Source: Bryobacterales bacterium (GTDB lineage Bacteria; Acidobacteriota; Terriglobia; Bryobacterales; Bryobacteraceae). From it: a DNA stretch of 33,755 nt. Below the pieces are notes generated by a model. It was not told the DNA's origin. It searched no databases and was given only the letters and a program-made list of their open reading frames with translations. Positions within the stretch are counted from its first letter, which is position 1; every line of letters begins with the position of its first letter. The position numbers were made by a program, and so were the translations under genes. Shown here in pieces: positions 7,280-17,535 of this stretch. The stretch lies in the NCBI GenBank assembly GCA_003136675.1, contig PLFE01000050.1, forward strand, positions 81,120 to 114,874. Reading direction: 5' to 3'.

Positions 7280-10200
7280 ATGAAGAGTCTCCTGGCCCTT
7301 TGCATCTTCTGCGCGCCGTGTTTTGCGGAAAGCGCACCGCCCCTGCTATTCACTCAGCCTGCTCTCGGCAAGACTCAAATTGTTTTCTCGCATGCCGGCG
7401 ATCTTTGGTCTGTCCCTCGGGAAGGCGGTGTCGCCGTGCGACTTACAGCCGGCGCCGGGATCGAAGGCAATCCTGTTTTTTCCCCGGACGGCGCGGATGT
7501 CGCCTTCCGTGGCGAGTACGAGGGAAACGTTGACGTCTATGTCGTCGCGGCTGCCGGCGGCGTACCGCGGCGCATTACCTACCATCCGGGCGCCGACGTA
7601 CCGGTAGCCTGGAACCCGGATGGTAAGAGTATCCTGTTCCGTTCGACTCGTGAGAGTTATTCCCGCTTCCCCAAACTGTTCTCTGTTTCCGCCCAGGGAG
7701 GCCTGCCTGCGGCGCTCCCCCTGCCTTCCGGATTTAGCGGCGTCCTCTCTTCCGACCAGACCAAGATCGCCTACATGCCGATCGCTCCGGCGAATGCGAT
7801 CTGGAAACATTATCGCGGCGGCCGAACAACTCCGATCTGGATCGCTAAGCTGGCGGACTCTTCCGTGGCGAAAATCCCGAATGGCAACTGCAACGATTCC
7901 AACCCGATGTGGGTCAACGGCCGGATCATCTTCCTATCCGACCGCAACGGGTCCATCACGCTTTTCTCCTACGATCCCGAAAGTGGAAAAGTTGATCAGA
8001 TCTTGCGCAACGATGGTCTTGACGTCAAATGGGCCAGTTCATTCGGAGCCACCATCGCCTACGAACAATTCGGGGCCATCCATCTGTTCGACGTGAAGTC
8101 CGGCCAGTCAAAACAAGTGGATATCCATCTCGCGGCCGATATCACCGACGTGCGCCCCTCTATGCAGAAAGTGGGTTCGAAGATTACCAATGCGCGTATC
8201 TCGCCAACCGGCGTGCGGGCCGTTTTCGAAGCGCGCGGCGATATCTTCACTGTGCCCGCTGAGAAGGGCGACGCCCGCGACTTGACCAGGACTTCCGGTG
8301 TGGCGGAGAGAGACCCTTCCTGGTCCCCGGATGGCAAGCAGATCGCTTACTTTTCGGATGAATCCGGTGAATACCAGTTACACCTCAGCCTGCAAAATGG
8401 GCTGGGGCCGGTAACAAAAGTCCCTCTCGGTGACCACCCCGCATTCTTCTATGAACCGGTCTGGTCGCCGGATGGCAAAAAGATCGCTTACACGGATAAC
8501 CGGCTCAACGTCTGGTATATCGATCTGGAAAAGAAGCAGCCGGTCCTCATCGACACCGATACTTACCAGACTCCCTTTCGCGATTTGAGCCCGCAATGGT
8601 CGCCGGACAACGAATGGATCGCCTATAACAAGATTCTGAAAAATCACCTTCGAGCCGTGTTCGTGTACTCGCTCGCAAGTGGAAAGACCACCCAGCTAAC
8701 CGACGGATTGAGTGACGCCGATTACGCGCAATGGGATAAGAACGGAAAAGTCCTCTATTTCACAGCGAGCACCAATACCGGCCTCTCGACGTCATGGCTG
8801 GATATGTCGAGCATCGATCATAAAGTGACGCGCAGCGCATATTTGGTTGTGCTGCGCAAGGACGACCCGTCTCCCCTTGCACCCGAAAGCGATGACGAGA
8901 AGCCGGCCGACGCGAAGAAGGACGATGCCAAGAAAGACGACAAAGACAAAGACAAAGACAAAGACAAAGAACCCGTTACCGTCCGAATCGACTTCGATAA
9001 CATCGACCAGCGTATTCTAGCCCTCCCGATGGCGGAGCGCGATTATACCGGGTTGTTCGCCGGCAAGACGGGAATACTGTATCTCGTCGAGGCGAGCGAC
9101 GTAACGGACGCGTTTCGAGACCAGCCGACGTTGACGGTGCAGAAATTCGATCTCAAGACCCGCAAGACCGAGAAAATCGTGGAGGGCATTAAGTCGTTTG
9201 ATCTGTCGAGCGACGGCGAAAAGATGCTTTTCCATCAGGGGGACACGTGGTTCATTGCCGCATCTGGGGCAGCCCCCAAGGCGGGTGAAGGTGCCTTGAA
9301 GACCGACGGAATGGAAATGCGCGTCGATCCCAAAGAGGAATGGCGTCAGATCTATCACGAAGTGTGGCGGATCGAACGCGATTTCTTCTACGATCCGAAT
9401 ACGCACGGATTGAATCTGAAAGCGGCCGAGGAGAAGTACCGTCCCTACGCGGAGAACGTGGCCAGCCGTGACGACCTGAACTATCTATTCCAGGAGATGC
9501 TGGGTGAACTTTCAATCGGCCATCTCTTCGTGGGTGGTGGCGCGTATCCCGACGTGAAGAAGGTGCCCGGGGGGTTGCTGGGCGCGGATTACAGGATTGA
9601 GAATGGCCGCTATCGCTTTGCCCGTGTGTATAAAGGTGAGAACTGGAATCCGAACCTGAAAGCTCCGCTGACACAGCCCGGAGTGAATGTGGTGGCGGGG
9701 GATTACCTGCTCGCAGTGAATGGCCGCGATCTGAAGCCGCCCGACAGCGTCTATGCTTTCTTTGAAGGAGCGGCGGATAAATCCGTAGTCATCCGGGTAG
9801 GTCAAGATCCTTCCGGCGCAAACTCGCGCGAAGTCACCGTGGTCCCGTTGGCCGACGAATCCAACCTCCGCAATCGGGCCTGGATGGATGACAACCGGCT
9901 CAAGGTCGACCAGATGAGCGGCGGCCGGCTTGCTTACGTGTACCTCCCGAATACGGCCGACCAGGGCTACACGAATTTCAATCGCTATTACTTTGCGCAA
10001 ATCGGTAAGGAGGGCGCGGTGATCGACGAGCGCTTCAATGGTGGAGGAGACATTGCCGACTACATCATCGACTATCTGAAGCGTCCCCAGACTAACTTCT
10101 TTATGACTCGCTACGGCTCCGAATTCCCCACGCCGCAGAATCAGATCTTCGGACCGAAGGCGATGATCATCAACGAATACGCCGGTTCAGGAGGCGACGC

Positions 10201-10537
10201 GATGCCCTGGCTCTTCCGCCAGGAGAACGTCGGCAAGCTAGTGGGTAAGCGCACCTGGGGTGGTTTGGTGGGCATCTTCGGATTTCCTCAGTTGATTGAC
10301 GGCGGTTTTGTGACTGCGCCGAATCTTGCTTTCTACAACCTGTCGAAGGAGTGGGACGTCGAAAACCACGGTGTGCCTCCAGACATTGATGTGGACTATG
10401 ACCCTGCCTTAGTCCGTCAAGGCCATGACCCACAACTGGAGAAGGCGGTAGAGGTGCTGCTGCAAGAGTTGAAAGAACATCCCCTGCCCAAATATGAAAA
10501 GCCGGCGTTTCCGAATTACCATAAGGAGACGCAGTAA
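7280..10537 (+). CDS. Tricorn-type protease (S41 family) with beta-propellers and PDZ domain
   Basis: A 1085-residue exported protease. Signal peptide (about 1-16) is followed by TolB/WD40-like propeller repeats with many WSPDGKxIAY motifs (about 20-540), a Lys/Asp-rich linker (about 545-565), a second propeller section, the Tricorn core (about 690-780), a PDZ domain (about 780-860) and the S41 catalytic domain. By comparison with Thermoplasma Tricorn (S745, H746, S965, E1023), H748 (IGHLFVGG), S970 (EYAGSGGD) and E1028 (VENHGV) are matched, while the S745 position is G747. It should degrade peptides, presumably in the periplasm. The start is supported by GAAAGGA at 7267-7273 and the signal peptide. 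It appears to be a single-gene unit. Confidence 0.92.
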   Translation: MKSLLALCIFCAPCFAESAPPLLFTQPALGKTQIVFSHAGDLWSVPREGGVAVRLTAGAGIEGNPVFSPDGADVAFRGEYEGNVDVYVVAAAGGVPRRITYHPGADVPVAWNPDGKSILFRSTRESYSRFPKLFSVSAQGGLPAALPLPSGFSGVLSSDQTKIAYMPIAPANAIWKHYRGGRTTPIWIAKLADSSVAKIPNGNCNDSNPMWVNGRIIFLSDRNGSITLFSYDPESGKVDQILRNDGLDVKWASSFGATIAYEQFGAIHLFDVKSGQSKQVDIHLAADITDVRPSMQKVGSKITNARISPTGVRAVFEARGDIFTVPAEKGDARDLTRTSGVAERDPSWSPDGKQIAYFSDESGEYQLHLSLQNGLGPVTKVPLGDHPAFFYEPVWSPDGKKIAYTDNRLNVWYIDLEKKQPVLIDTDTYQTPFRDLSPQWSPDNEWIAYNKILKNHLRAVFVYSLASGKTTQLTDGLSDADYAQWDKNGKVLYFTASTNTGLSTSWLDMSSIDHKVTRSAYLVVLRKDDPSPLAPESDDEKPADAKKDDAKKDDKDKDKDKDKEPVTVRIDFDNIDQRILALPMAERDYTGLFAGKTGILYLVEASDVTDAFRDQPTLTVQKFDLKTRKTEKIVEGIKSFDLSSDGEKMLFHQGDTWFIAASGAAPKAGEGALKTDGMEMRVDPKEEWRQIYHEVWRIERDFFYDPNTHGLNLKAAEEKYRPYAENVASRDDLNYLFQEMLGELSIGHLFVGGGAYPDVKKVPGGLLGADYRIENGRYRFARVYKGENWNPNLKAPLTQPGVNVVAGDYLLAVNGRDLKPPDSVYAFFEGAADKSVVIRVGQDPSGANSREVTVVPLADESNLRNRAWMDDNRLKVDQMSGGRLAYVYLPNTADQGYTNFNRYYFAQIGKEGAVIDERFNGGGDIADYIIDYLKRPQTNFFMTRYGSEFPTPQNQIFGPKAMIINEYAGSGGDAMPWLFRQENVGKLVGKRTWGGLVGIFGFPQLIDGGFVTAPNLAFYNLSKEWDVENHGVPPDIDVDYDPALVRQGHDPQLEKAVEVLLQELKEHPLPKYEKPAFPNYHKETQ
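8939..8968 (+). repeat. Hexanucleotide tandem repeat (GACAAA)5 coding for an Asp-Lys run
   Basis: Five perfect GACAAA units in frame inside the Tricorn gene encode (DK)5. They sit in a longer charged segment of repeated KKDD-type residues between the two propellers. Such short perfect repeats are prone to length change by slippage, but 6-nt units keep the reading frame, so only linker length would vary. Confidence 0.9.
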
Positions 10538-10599
10538 AGAACTCTGCCCCTTTTTTCAGCGACCCTTGACCAGAAAGAAACCGAGGGCAAGAATAAGCC

Positions 10600-10896
10600 A
10601 TGGACCGCGAGAAGGTCATAAACACGTTACGCGCGCACGAACGAGAACTCAAGGAGGCGGGCATTGTTCGCCTGTCGCTGTTCGGCTCCACCGCACGGGG
10701 CGATGGCGGGCCGAAATCTGACGTCGATCTTCTAGCCGCATTTGACAAAAACCGCCGCCTGTCGCTGCTCGATGTCGTCGGCATCGAACTGCAACTAGCG
10801 GCCTTACTGGGTGTCCCCCTCGATCTGAGCGAGGAGGGGACCCTCAAGCCCCGCGTACAGCGAACCGTGGAGGCCGAGGCCACGCGTGCCTTCTAA
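10600..10896 (+). CDS. mntA: MntA-like nucleotidyltransferase antitoxin
   Basis: A 98-residue minimal nucleotidyltransferase. The active-site motif GSTARG (G29, S30, R33) and SDVDLL (D41, D43) are complete, and a third acidic position (D75 in VPLDLSEE) is present. In characterised MntA/HepT systems this enzyme neutralises the HepT RNase by adding AMP to a tyrosine near its active site. The downstream HepT-like gene starts inside its last codons (11-nt overlap). The ATG at 10600 gives the normal N-terminus. The pair is bounded by the Tricorn and acyl-CoA ligase genes and is on the same strand as both. Confidence 0.85.
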   Translation: MDREKVINTLRAHERELKEAGIVRLSLFGSTARGDGGPKSDVDLLAAFDKNRRLSLLDVVGIELQLAALLGVPLDLSEEGTLKPRVQRTVEAEATRAF

Positions 10897-11239
10897 GGAC
10901 CCGGTCCAGCGTTTTCAAGACATTCTCGAAAATCCCCGTATTGAAGGCCACACGGCTGGCATGAACGCCGCGGCGTTCCTGGAAGATCACAAGACCTATG
11001 ATGTAGTTGAGCGATGTTTGGAGCGAATCAGCGAAGCCTCGAAAAAGCTGGGAAGCCTGGCCGAAGAACTTTGCCCCGAAATCCCTTGGCCGACGCTCCG
11101 AGCTCTCGGAAATTTTCTGCGGCACGAATACGATCGCGTTGAAGGCGAGCGCCTGTGGTTCCTCGTTGAGCGCGATTTGGCTCCGCTAAAAGCGGCGGCC
11201 GCCGCAGCACTCCAACGGCTGGGTAGCCCGATGGAATAA
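10886..11239 (+). CDS. hepT: HepT-like (DUF86) ribonuclease toxin
   Basis: A 117-residue, mostly helical protein with the DUF86/HepT signature IPWPTLRALGNFLRHEYD. H80 and Y82 of the H-x-Y part are present. The arginine that in classical HepT is four residues before the His is replaced by Gly (G75). R72 and R79 flank it, as in the GNxLRHEY subfamily. Family members are HEPN RNases, and the tyrosine is the AMPylation site used by MntA. It starts with GTG inside the mntA end and stops 5 nt before the ligase gene. Activity is inferred; the altered Arg spacing leaves catalysis uncertain. Confidence 0.82.
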   Translation: MPSKDPVQRFQDILENPRIEGHTAGMNAAAFLEDHKTYDVVERCLERISEASKKLGSLAEELCPEIPWPTLRALGNFLRHEYDRVEGERLWFLVERDLAPLKAAAAAALQRLGSPME

Positions 11240-11244
11240 CCCCA

Positions 11245-13086
11245 ATGTCTGATTGGATCTGGCAGCCCACACCCGAATTTGCGACCCGCACCAACGTCTT
11301 CCGCTACATGCAGAGGCTTGGCTTCAACTCGTATGAACGAGATCGGGAAGCTTTCCTGCGTATCTCCGTCGAACACCTCGAAGAATTCTGGGGCGATCTC
11401 GCGGTGGAGTTAGGCGTCGAATGGTCGCAGCCCTTCACAAAGGTTCTCGATACCTCGCGCGGTGTCGAATGGGCTCGCTGGTATAGCGGAGGCAAGCTCA
11501 ATATCGCCGCGAACACGCTGGATCGTCACGCACGCGGCCCCGCATCCGGCCGGATGGCTATCGTCTCCGAATGTGAAGACGGCTCGCGGCGGGAACTCAC
11601 GTTTGCCGAACTTGGCCGCGAGGTGACTCAGGTCGCGAACGCCCTGGCGGATCTGAATCTTGAGCCAGGAGATCGCGTAGCCTTAGTGATGCCGATGGTT
11701 GCGGACGCCGTCACAGCCCTTTACGCATGCTTCAAACTCGGGCTCGTACCGGTTCTGATCTTCGCCGGTTTTGGAGCGGGCGCCATCGCCTCGCGTCTCG
11801 AAAATTCCGGTGCGAAGGTGATCTTTACCGCTGAACATCTCACGCGGCGCGGCAAACAGATCCCGCTGCTCTCAAAGGTTCAGGAAGCCGCGCGAGCCTG
11901 CCCCGCCGTGCAACACATCTTCTGCGAACTCCCCAAGGGATCCGACAAGCCGCGTCCATCGCTCGCGCTTGATTCGGAAGCGCACGCGCTGATGCTCTAT
12001 ACCAGCGGCACCACCGGGAAACCAAAAGGCGTCGTCCACACGCACGCCGGCGCGCTCATGCAGACCGCCAAGGAAATTTATCTCGCTTTCGATCATCAAA
12101 AGAATGACCGCTTCTTCTGGCTGTCGGATATCGGCTGGATGATGGGCCCGTGGTCCATTATCGGCAATCACCATTTCGGCGGTACCGTGTTCTTGTACGA
12201 TGGCGCACCGGATTATCCGAGCCCGAACCGTCTGTGGGAAATTCTGGAACGCGACCGCATCACCACCTTTGGCGTGTCTCCCACCGCCATCCGGCAGCTC
12301 ATGCGAACCAGTGATCCTTCGCGCCACGACTTCAGTTCGCTGCGCCTGCTTGGTTCCACCGGCGAGCCATGGGACGAAGTCTCCTATCGCTGGTTCTTCG
12401 AGCACATCGGCGGCGAACGCTGCCCCATCATCAACATCTCGGGCGGCACGGAGATCATCGGCTGCTTCCTGTTTCCGCTGCCCATCCAGTCATTGAAGCC
12501 TTGTACTCTGGGAGCGCCGGCGCCCGGCATGGCCACGGAAATCAAGGACGGCTATCTGGTTTGCGCCAAGCCCGCCCCTTCAATGACGCGAGGAATCTGG
12601 GGCGACCCGGAGCGCTATCTCAAAACCTACTGGTCGCGCTTTCCCGGTTATTGGGACCACGGCGATTGGGCCAGCGTGGATGAAGACGGCTGCTGGTTTC
12701 TCCACGGACGCGCGGATGAATCGATGAACGTGGCGGGTCGCAAAGTGGGCCCGGCGGAAGTGGAAGACGCGCTGATGGCGCACCCGGCGGTGTCGGAAGC
12801 CGCAGTGATCGGCGTCCCGGATGAGGTGAAAGGCGAAGCCATCGTGGCCTACGCGGTCTTGAAACCAGCCGCCCAGCCCACAGAGGCCGAGTTGATCGCT
12901 CACATTGGAGATGTGCTCGGCGCTCCCTTCCGCCCCCGCGCCGTTTTGGTGGTCCCGGATCTCCCCAAGACGCAGAGTGGCAAGGTTGTTCGAAGGCTTC
13001 TACGCCAGAAATATCTCGGAGAACCCCTCGGCGATCTTTCCACAGTGGCGAATCCCGCGAGCCTTCACGATAGACTTCAATCGTGA
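11245..13086 (+). CDS. AMP-forming acyl-CoA synthetase (acetyl/acetoacetyl-CoA synthetase-like)
   Basis: A 613-residue ANL-superfamily ligase that activates a carboxylic acid with ATP and CoA. The N-terminal ACS-type motif [14 protein letters not shown] is near residues 77-90. The P-loop [11 protein letters not shown] lies near 251-261. SGGTEIIG and the hinge region YWDHGDWA follow, and the C-terminal catalytic lysine is K580 in [10 protein letters not shown]. Family membership is clear but the substrate is not. It lies 7 nt before a B12 acyl-CoA mutase large-subunit gene of isobutyryl-CoA mutase type, so a short or branched-chain acid such as butyrate, isobutyrate or propionate is a reasonable inference. 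The neighbour order resembles the ligase-mutase arrangement of 2-hydroxyisobutyrate loci. Confidence 0.88.
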   Translation: MSDWIWQPTPEFATRTNVFRYMQRLGFNSYERDREAFLRISVEHLEEFWGDLAVELGVEWSQPFTKVLDTSRGVEWARWYSGGKLNIAANTLDRHARGPASGRMAIVSECEDGSRRELTFAELGREVTQVANALADLNLEPGDRVALVMPMVADAVTALYACFKLGLVPVLIFAGFGAGAIASRLENSGAKVIFTAEHLTRRGKQIPLLSKVQEAARACPAVQHIFCELPKGSDKPRPSLALDSEAHALMLYTSGTTGKPKGVVHTHAGALMQTAKEIYLAFDHQKNDRFFWLSDIGWMMGPWSIIGNHHFGGTVFLYDGAPDYPSPNRLWEILERDRITTFGVSPTAIRQLMRTSDPSRHDFSSLRLLGSTGEPWDEVSYRWFFEHIGGERCPIINISGGTEIIGCFLFPLPIQSLKPCTLGAPAPGMATEIKDGYLVCAKPAPSMTRGIWGDPERYLKTYWSRFPGYWDHGDWASVDEDGCWFLHGRADESMNVAGRKVGPAEVEDALMAHPAVSEAAVIGVPDEVKGEAIVAYAVLKPAAQPTEAELIAHIGDVLGAPFRPRAVLVVPDLPKTQSGKVVRRLLRQKYLGEPLGDLSTVANPASLHDRLQS

Positions 13087-13093
13087 GGCAAGC

Positions 13094-14665
<1,572 letters not shown>

Positions 14666-14698
14666 CAAAGCGCTGCATATGCGTTCCGCGTCCCAGGC

Positions 14699-15115
14699 AT
14701 GAGCCAACCGATCCGAGTGCTGGTAGCCAAACCCGGCCTCGATGGGCATGACCGGGGGGCCAAGATTATTGCGCGGGCGCTTCGAGATGCCGGTATGGAG
14801 GTCATCTATACTGGTTTGCGGCAGACGCCGGAGATGATCGTCAGCGCGGCTATGCAGGAAGACGTGCAGGTAATCGGCCTGTCCATCTTATCGGGCGCGC
14901 ATAATGCGATTGTTCTCCGCTTGATGCAGTTACTGCGGGAAAAAGAGATGACCGGGGTTATGGTCATTCTCGGCGGAATCATCCCGGATGAGGACGCGGT
15001 TCAGTTGAAGCAACAAGGGGTAGCCGCGGTGTTCCAACCCGGCTCCTCGCTTGAGGAGATAGTGCATTTCATCCGCGAACGCGCGGGACAGCCGTCCGGC
15101 CAGACTGCTACTTAG
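14699..15115 (+). CDS. icmB: B12-binding small subunit of acyl-CoA mutase
   Basis: A 138-residue Rossmann-like cobalamin-binding domain. The base-off/His-on signature is complete: GLDGHDRG gives D15, H17 and G20, where H17 would be the lower axial ligand of cobalt. LSILSGAHN and the GGIIP loop complete the nucleotide-tail pocket. Its length equals the free-standing small subunits of isobutyryl- and 2-hydroxyisobutyryl-CoA mutases. It lies 33 nt after the large subunit and with it should form a heteromeric mutase that rearranges a carbon skeleton by radical chemistry. Confidence 0.92.
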   Translation: MSQPIRVLVAKPGLDGHDRGAKIIARALRDAGMEVIYTGLRQTPEMIVSAAMQEDVQVIGLSILSGAHNAIVLRLMQLLREKEMTGVMVILGGIIPDEDAVQLKQQGVAAVFQPGSSLEEIVHFIRERAGQPSGQTAT

Positions 15116-15161
15116 CGGCTTAGGTGACGGGCGGCGAGAAGGAAGAAACGAAGGGTTTTCG

Positions 15162-16538
15162 ATGGAAAAGCATCTTAAAATCGCCGTATTTATCGACTTC
15201 GACAACATCGAGATCGGCGTCAAGTCCACACTCAATCGCGAGTTCGATGTGGCAGCCGTATTAGAAGCGCTAAAGGAGCGCGGCGAGATTGTCACTAAGA
15301 TCGCCTACGCGAACTGGGGCCGTCTGGAAACGTTCACCCGGCAGCTCTCCGAGCACGCTGTCCAAATGGTTCAGCGCGACCCGTCGCCGCGCGGCGATAA
15401 GAACGGGGCCGACATCAACCTGGCGCTGGACGCGCTCGAAATGGCGTTCACGCACGACCACATCAACGCTTTCGCCATTGTGAGCGGCGACAGCGATTTC
15501 ATCGCTTTGGTGAATAAGCTCAAGCAGTACGACAAGACGATCTTTGTGGTCGGCGGCCGGGCGTTTACCAGCACGATCTTACAGAAGAATTGCCACGAGT
15601 TCATCAGTTACGAGAACTTGGTGGACGGCTCCGGAGGACGTTCGTCGCCTCCTCCGCAGCAGCACCACCGGGACGAACCGCGAAGGGAGCAGAATCAGGG
15701 CTCAGGAGGCGGACAAGGTCCACGGCCCGATCGCGAGCCGCGGCCGCCGCAGCAGCGCCGTCCGGTGCTCGACCTGGCGCAGGCGATGCCTCTGGTGGAG
15801 CGCGCCCTGCAGGTGTTGGAACGGCGCGAGGTGCGTCCGCAACTGGGCTTACTGAAGTCCACCATGTTACAGCTCGATTCCAGCTTCAGCGAGAAGGCCT
15901 ACGGAGCAAATTCCTTTACCGACTTTGTCGAGAAGCTGCGCAAGGCCGACTATGTACTGGTGACGGGCGGTGAAGGCCGCTACATGATCCAGCGGAAGCA
16001 CTCCGCCGTGGCCGAAAAGTCGATCAGGCCGGAAGAAGCCCTGCCGTCTCTGCGGGACGTTCTGGAAACGCACCGGCTGGAGATGGAAGAAGGCGTGACA
16101 GCGGAGGACTTATCTGTCTGGGTTCGCGAAGAACAGCCGCAATTCGACTTCACCAAGTTCGGATTCCAGGCGTTTGGCGACTTCCTGAATTTCGCGCAGG
16201 ATAAGGGCGTTGTAAAGAACCAGCCGGATGAGGAGCGGGGCCTGATGGTTTATCTGGGCGCTGAGTTCCATCCGCCGGCTTTGCCCGAGCCTGAGCCGCT
16301 TCCGGTTCCCGAGGAGATCATTGAGGAAGACGAAGCGCAGCCTGTTGTGCCGGGTCAACCGACTGCCCGCTCGTCGACAGTTCGTAGCGCACCCCCCACT
16401 ACAAAGCGCTCGTCCCGCAAAGGCGGCGGCGAGGTGAACGGCAACTCGGCGTCCGCGCCGGTGAAGCGCACTGTGAAGCGTTCGGGGATCAAGCGGCCCC
16501 GGAAGACTCCGCCGCCACCTCCTGGGGTTATGCAATAG
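15162..16538 (+). CDS. NYN-domain RNase-like protein with two OST-HTH/LOTUS domains
   Basis: A 458-residue cytosolic protein. An N-terminal NYN (PIN-like) domain (about 1-150) has D12/D14 in FIDFDN, D84 in ADINLALD, and D110/D112 in SGDSDF, the expected acidic cluster of a metal-dependent nuclease. A Gln/Arg/Pro/Gly-rich linker (about 160-200) leads to OST-HTH 1 (about 203-277, with LDSSFSEKAYGANSFTDF). OST-HTH 2 follows (about 294-357, with PQFDFTKFGFQAFGDFL), then an acidic segment and a Lys/Arg/Pro-rich tail. LOTUS domains are proposed to bind RNA, so an RNA-processing role is likely; the target is unknown. It stands alone after the mutase operon and its end overlaps the convergent rfbB by 11 nt. 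Confidence 0.85.
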   Translation: MEKHLKIAVFIDFDNIEIGVKSTLNREFDVAAVLEALKERGEIVTKIAYANWGRLETFTRQLSEHAVQMVQRDPSPRGDKNGADINLALDALEMAFTHDHINAFAIVSGDSDFIALVNKLKQYDKTIFVVGGRAFTSTILQKNCHEFISYENLVDGSGGRSSPPPQQHHRDEPRREQNQGSGGGQGPRPDREPRPPQQRRPVLDLAQAMPLVERALQVLERREVRPQLGLLKSTMLQLDSSFSEKAYGANSFTDFVEKLRKADYVLVTGGEGRYMIQRKHSAVAEKSIRPEEALPSLRDVLETHRLEMEEGVTAEDLSVWVREEQPQFDFTKFGFQAFGDFLNFAQDKGVVKNQPDEERGLMVYLGAEFHPPALPEPEPLPVPEEIIEEDEAQPVVPGQPTARSSTVRSAPPTTKRSSRKGGGEVNGNSASAPVKRTVKRSGIKRPRKTPPPPPGVMQ

Positions 16539-17535
16539 GCGTCTGGTAGATGCGCCGTTCTACTTCGCGATACTCGCCGCTCCGCGCACGGTCGACCCAC
16601 CGCTGATTCTCGCGGTACCACTCGACCGTGCTTCGCAATCCCTCTTCAAAAGGGATTTTCGGGCTCCAGCCAAGTTCTTCGTGGATCTTCGAGCAATCCA
16701 CCGCGTAGCGGCGGTCATGTCCTAAACGGTCGACCACGGTGGTGAGCAGCGATTCGGGCTTTCCCAGCACGCGCAGCAGAGTCCTGAGTACTTGTAAGTT
16801 CGGCAGGGTGTTACCGCCGCCGATGTGGTACACGCTGCCGCTCTTACCGCCGTGCAGCACAACCTGAAGAGCGCGGCAGTTATCTTCCACGTGAATCCAA
16901 TCGCGTACCTGCAAGCCGTCGCCATAGACTGGAATCGGTTCGCCGCTTATGGCCTTGGCGATCGCGAGCGGCAGAAGCTTCTCCGGGAACTGATAAGGAC
17001 CGTAATTATTACTCGTGCGGGTGATGATGGTGTCGAGACCAAAGGTATGATGCGCGGCATGGACCAGATGCTCCGCCGCTGCCTTGCTGGCTGCGTAGGG
17101 GCTGCTGGGGACGAGCGGGTCGCCTTCCTGGAATCGGCCCGGCTCGGCAATGCTGCCGCCCACTTCGTCTGTCGAGATGTGCAGAAATCGCGCGACCTTC
17201 CGCGCGCGCGCCGCGTCGAGTAACACCTGCGTACCCAGGACATTCGTCCGCACGAATTCGGCCGCACTCAGGATGCTGCGGTCCACATGCGACTCCGCGG
17301 CGAAGTGCACGATGGCGTCGCAACGTTCCGGGAGCGCGGCAAGAACATCTTCGGAGCTGGTAATGTCACCGCGGACAAACTCGTAATCCGGGTCATCTTG
17401 AACAGATTCGAGGTTATCCAGATTCCCCGCATAGGTGAGGTTGTCAAAGACGATCAGCGTGCCCAATTTGCGCCGCAGGGAATCGCGGACAAACTGGGAG
17501 CCGATGAAACCGGCGCCGCCGGTGACGAAGATCAC
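16528..17535 (-). CDS. rfbB: dTDP-glucose 4,6-dehydratase
   Basis: A 335-residue extended-SDR enzyme. The NAD-binding GGAGFIGSQF is at the N-terminus, the STDEVGG motif gives the Thr-Asp-Glu catalytic set, and YAASKAAAEH gives the Tyr-Lys pair. NNYGPYQFPEKLLPL and the YGDGLQVRDWIHVEDN segment are typical of RmlB. It converts dTDP-glucose to dTDP-4-keto-6-deoxyglucose for deoxysugar or rhamnose synthesis. The GTG start overlaps the stop of the epimerase gene (GTGA), so the two are translationally coupled. rmlA and rmlD are not in the window. Confidence 0.95.
   Translation of the reverse strand: MIFVTGGAGFIGSQFVRDSLRRKLGTLIVFDNLTYAGNLDNLESVQDDPDYEFVRGDITSSEDVLAALPERCDAIVHFAAESHVDRSILSAAEFVRTNVLGTQVLLDAARARKVARFLHISTDEVGGSIAEPGRFQEGDPLVPSSPYAASKAAAEHLVHAAHHTFGLDTIITRTSNNYGPYQFPEKLLPLAIAKAISGEPIPVYGDGLQVRDWIHVEDNCRALQVVLHGGKSGSVYHIGGGNTLPNLQVLRTLLRVLGKPESLLTTVVDRLGHDRRYAVDCSKIHEELGWSPKIPFEEGLRSTVEWYRENQRWVDRARSGEYREVERRIYQTPIA

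Noticed and set aside
10540..10560. T-run (CCCCTTTTTTC) after the Tricorn gene as a possible terminator
   Set aside because: No G+C-rich stem precedes the T-run, so it does not meet the intrinsic-terminator pattern.
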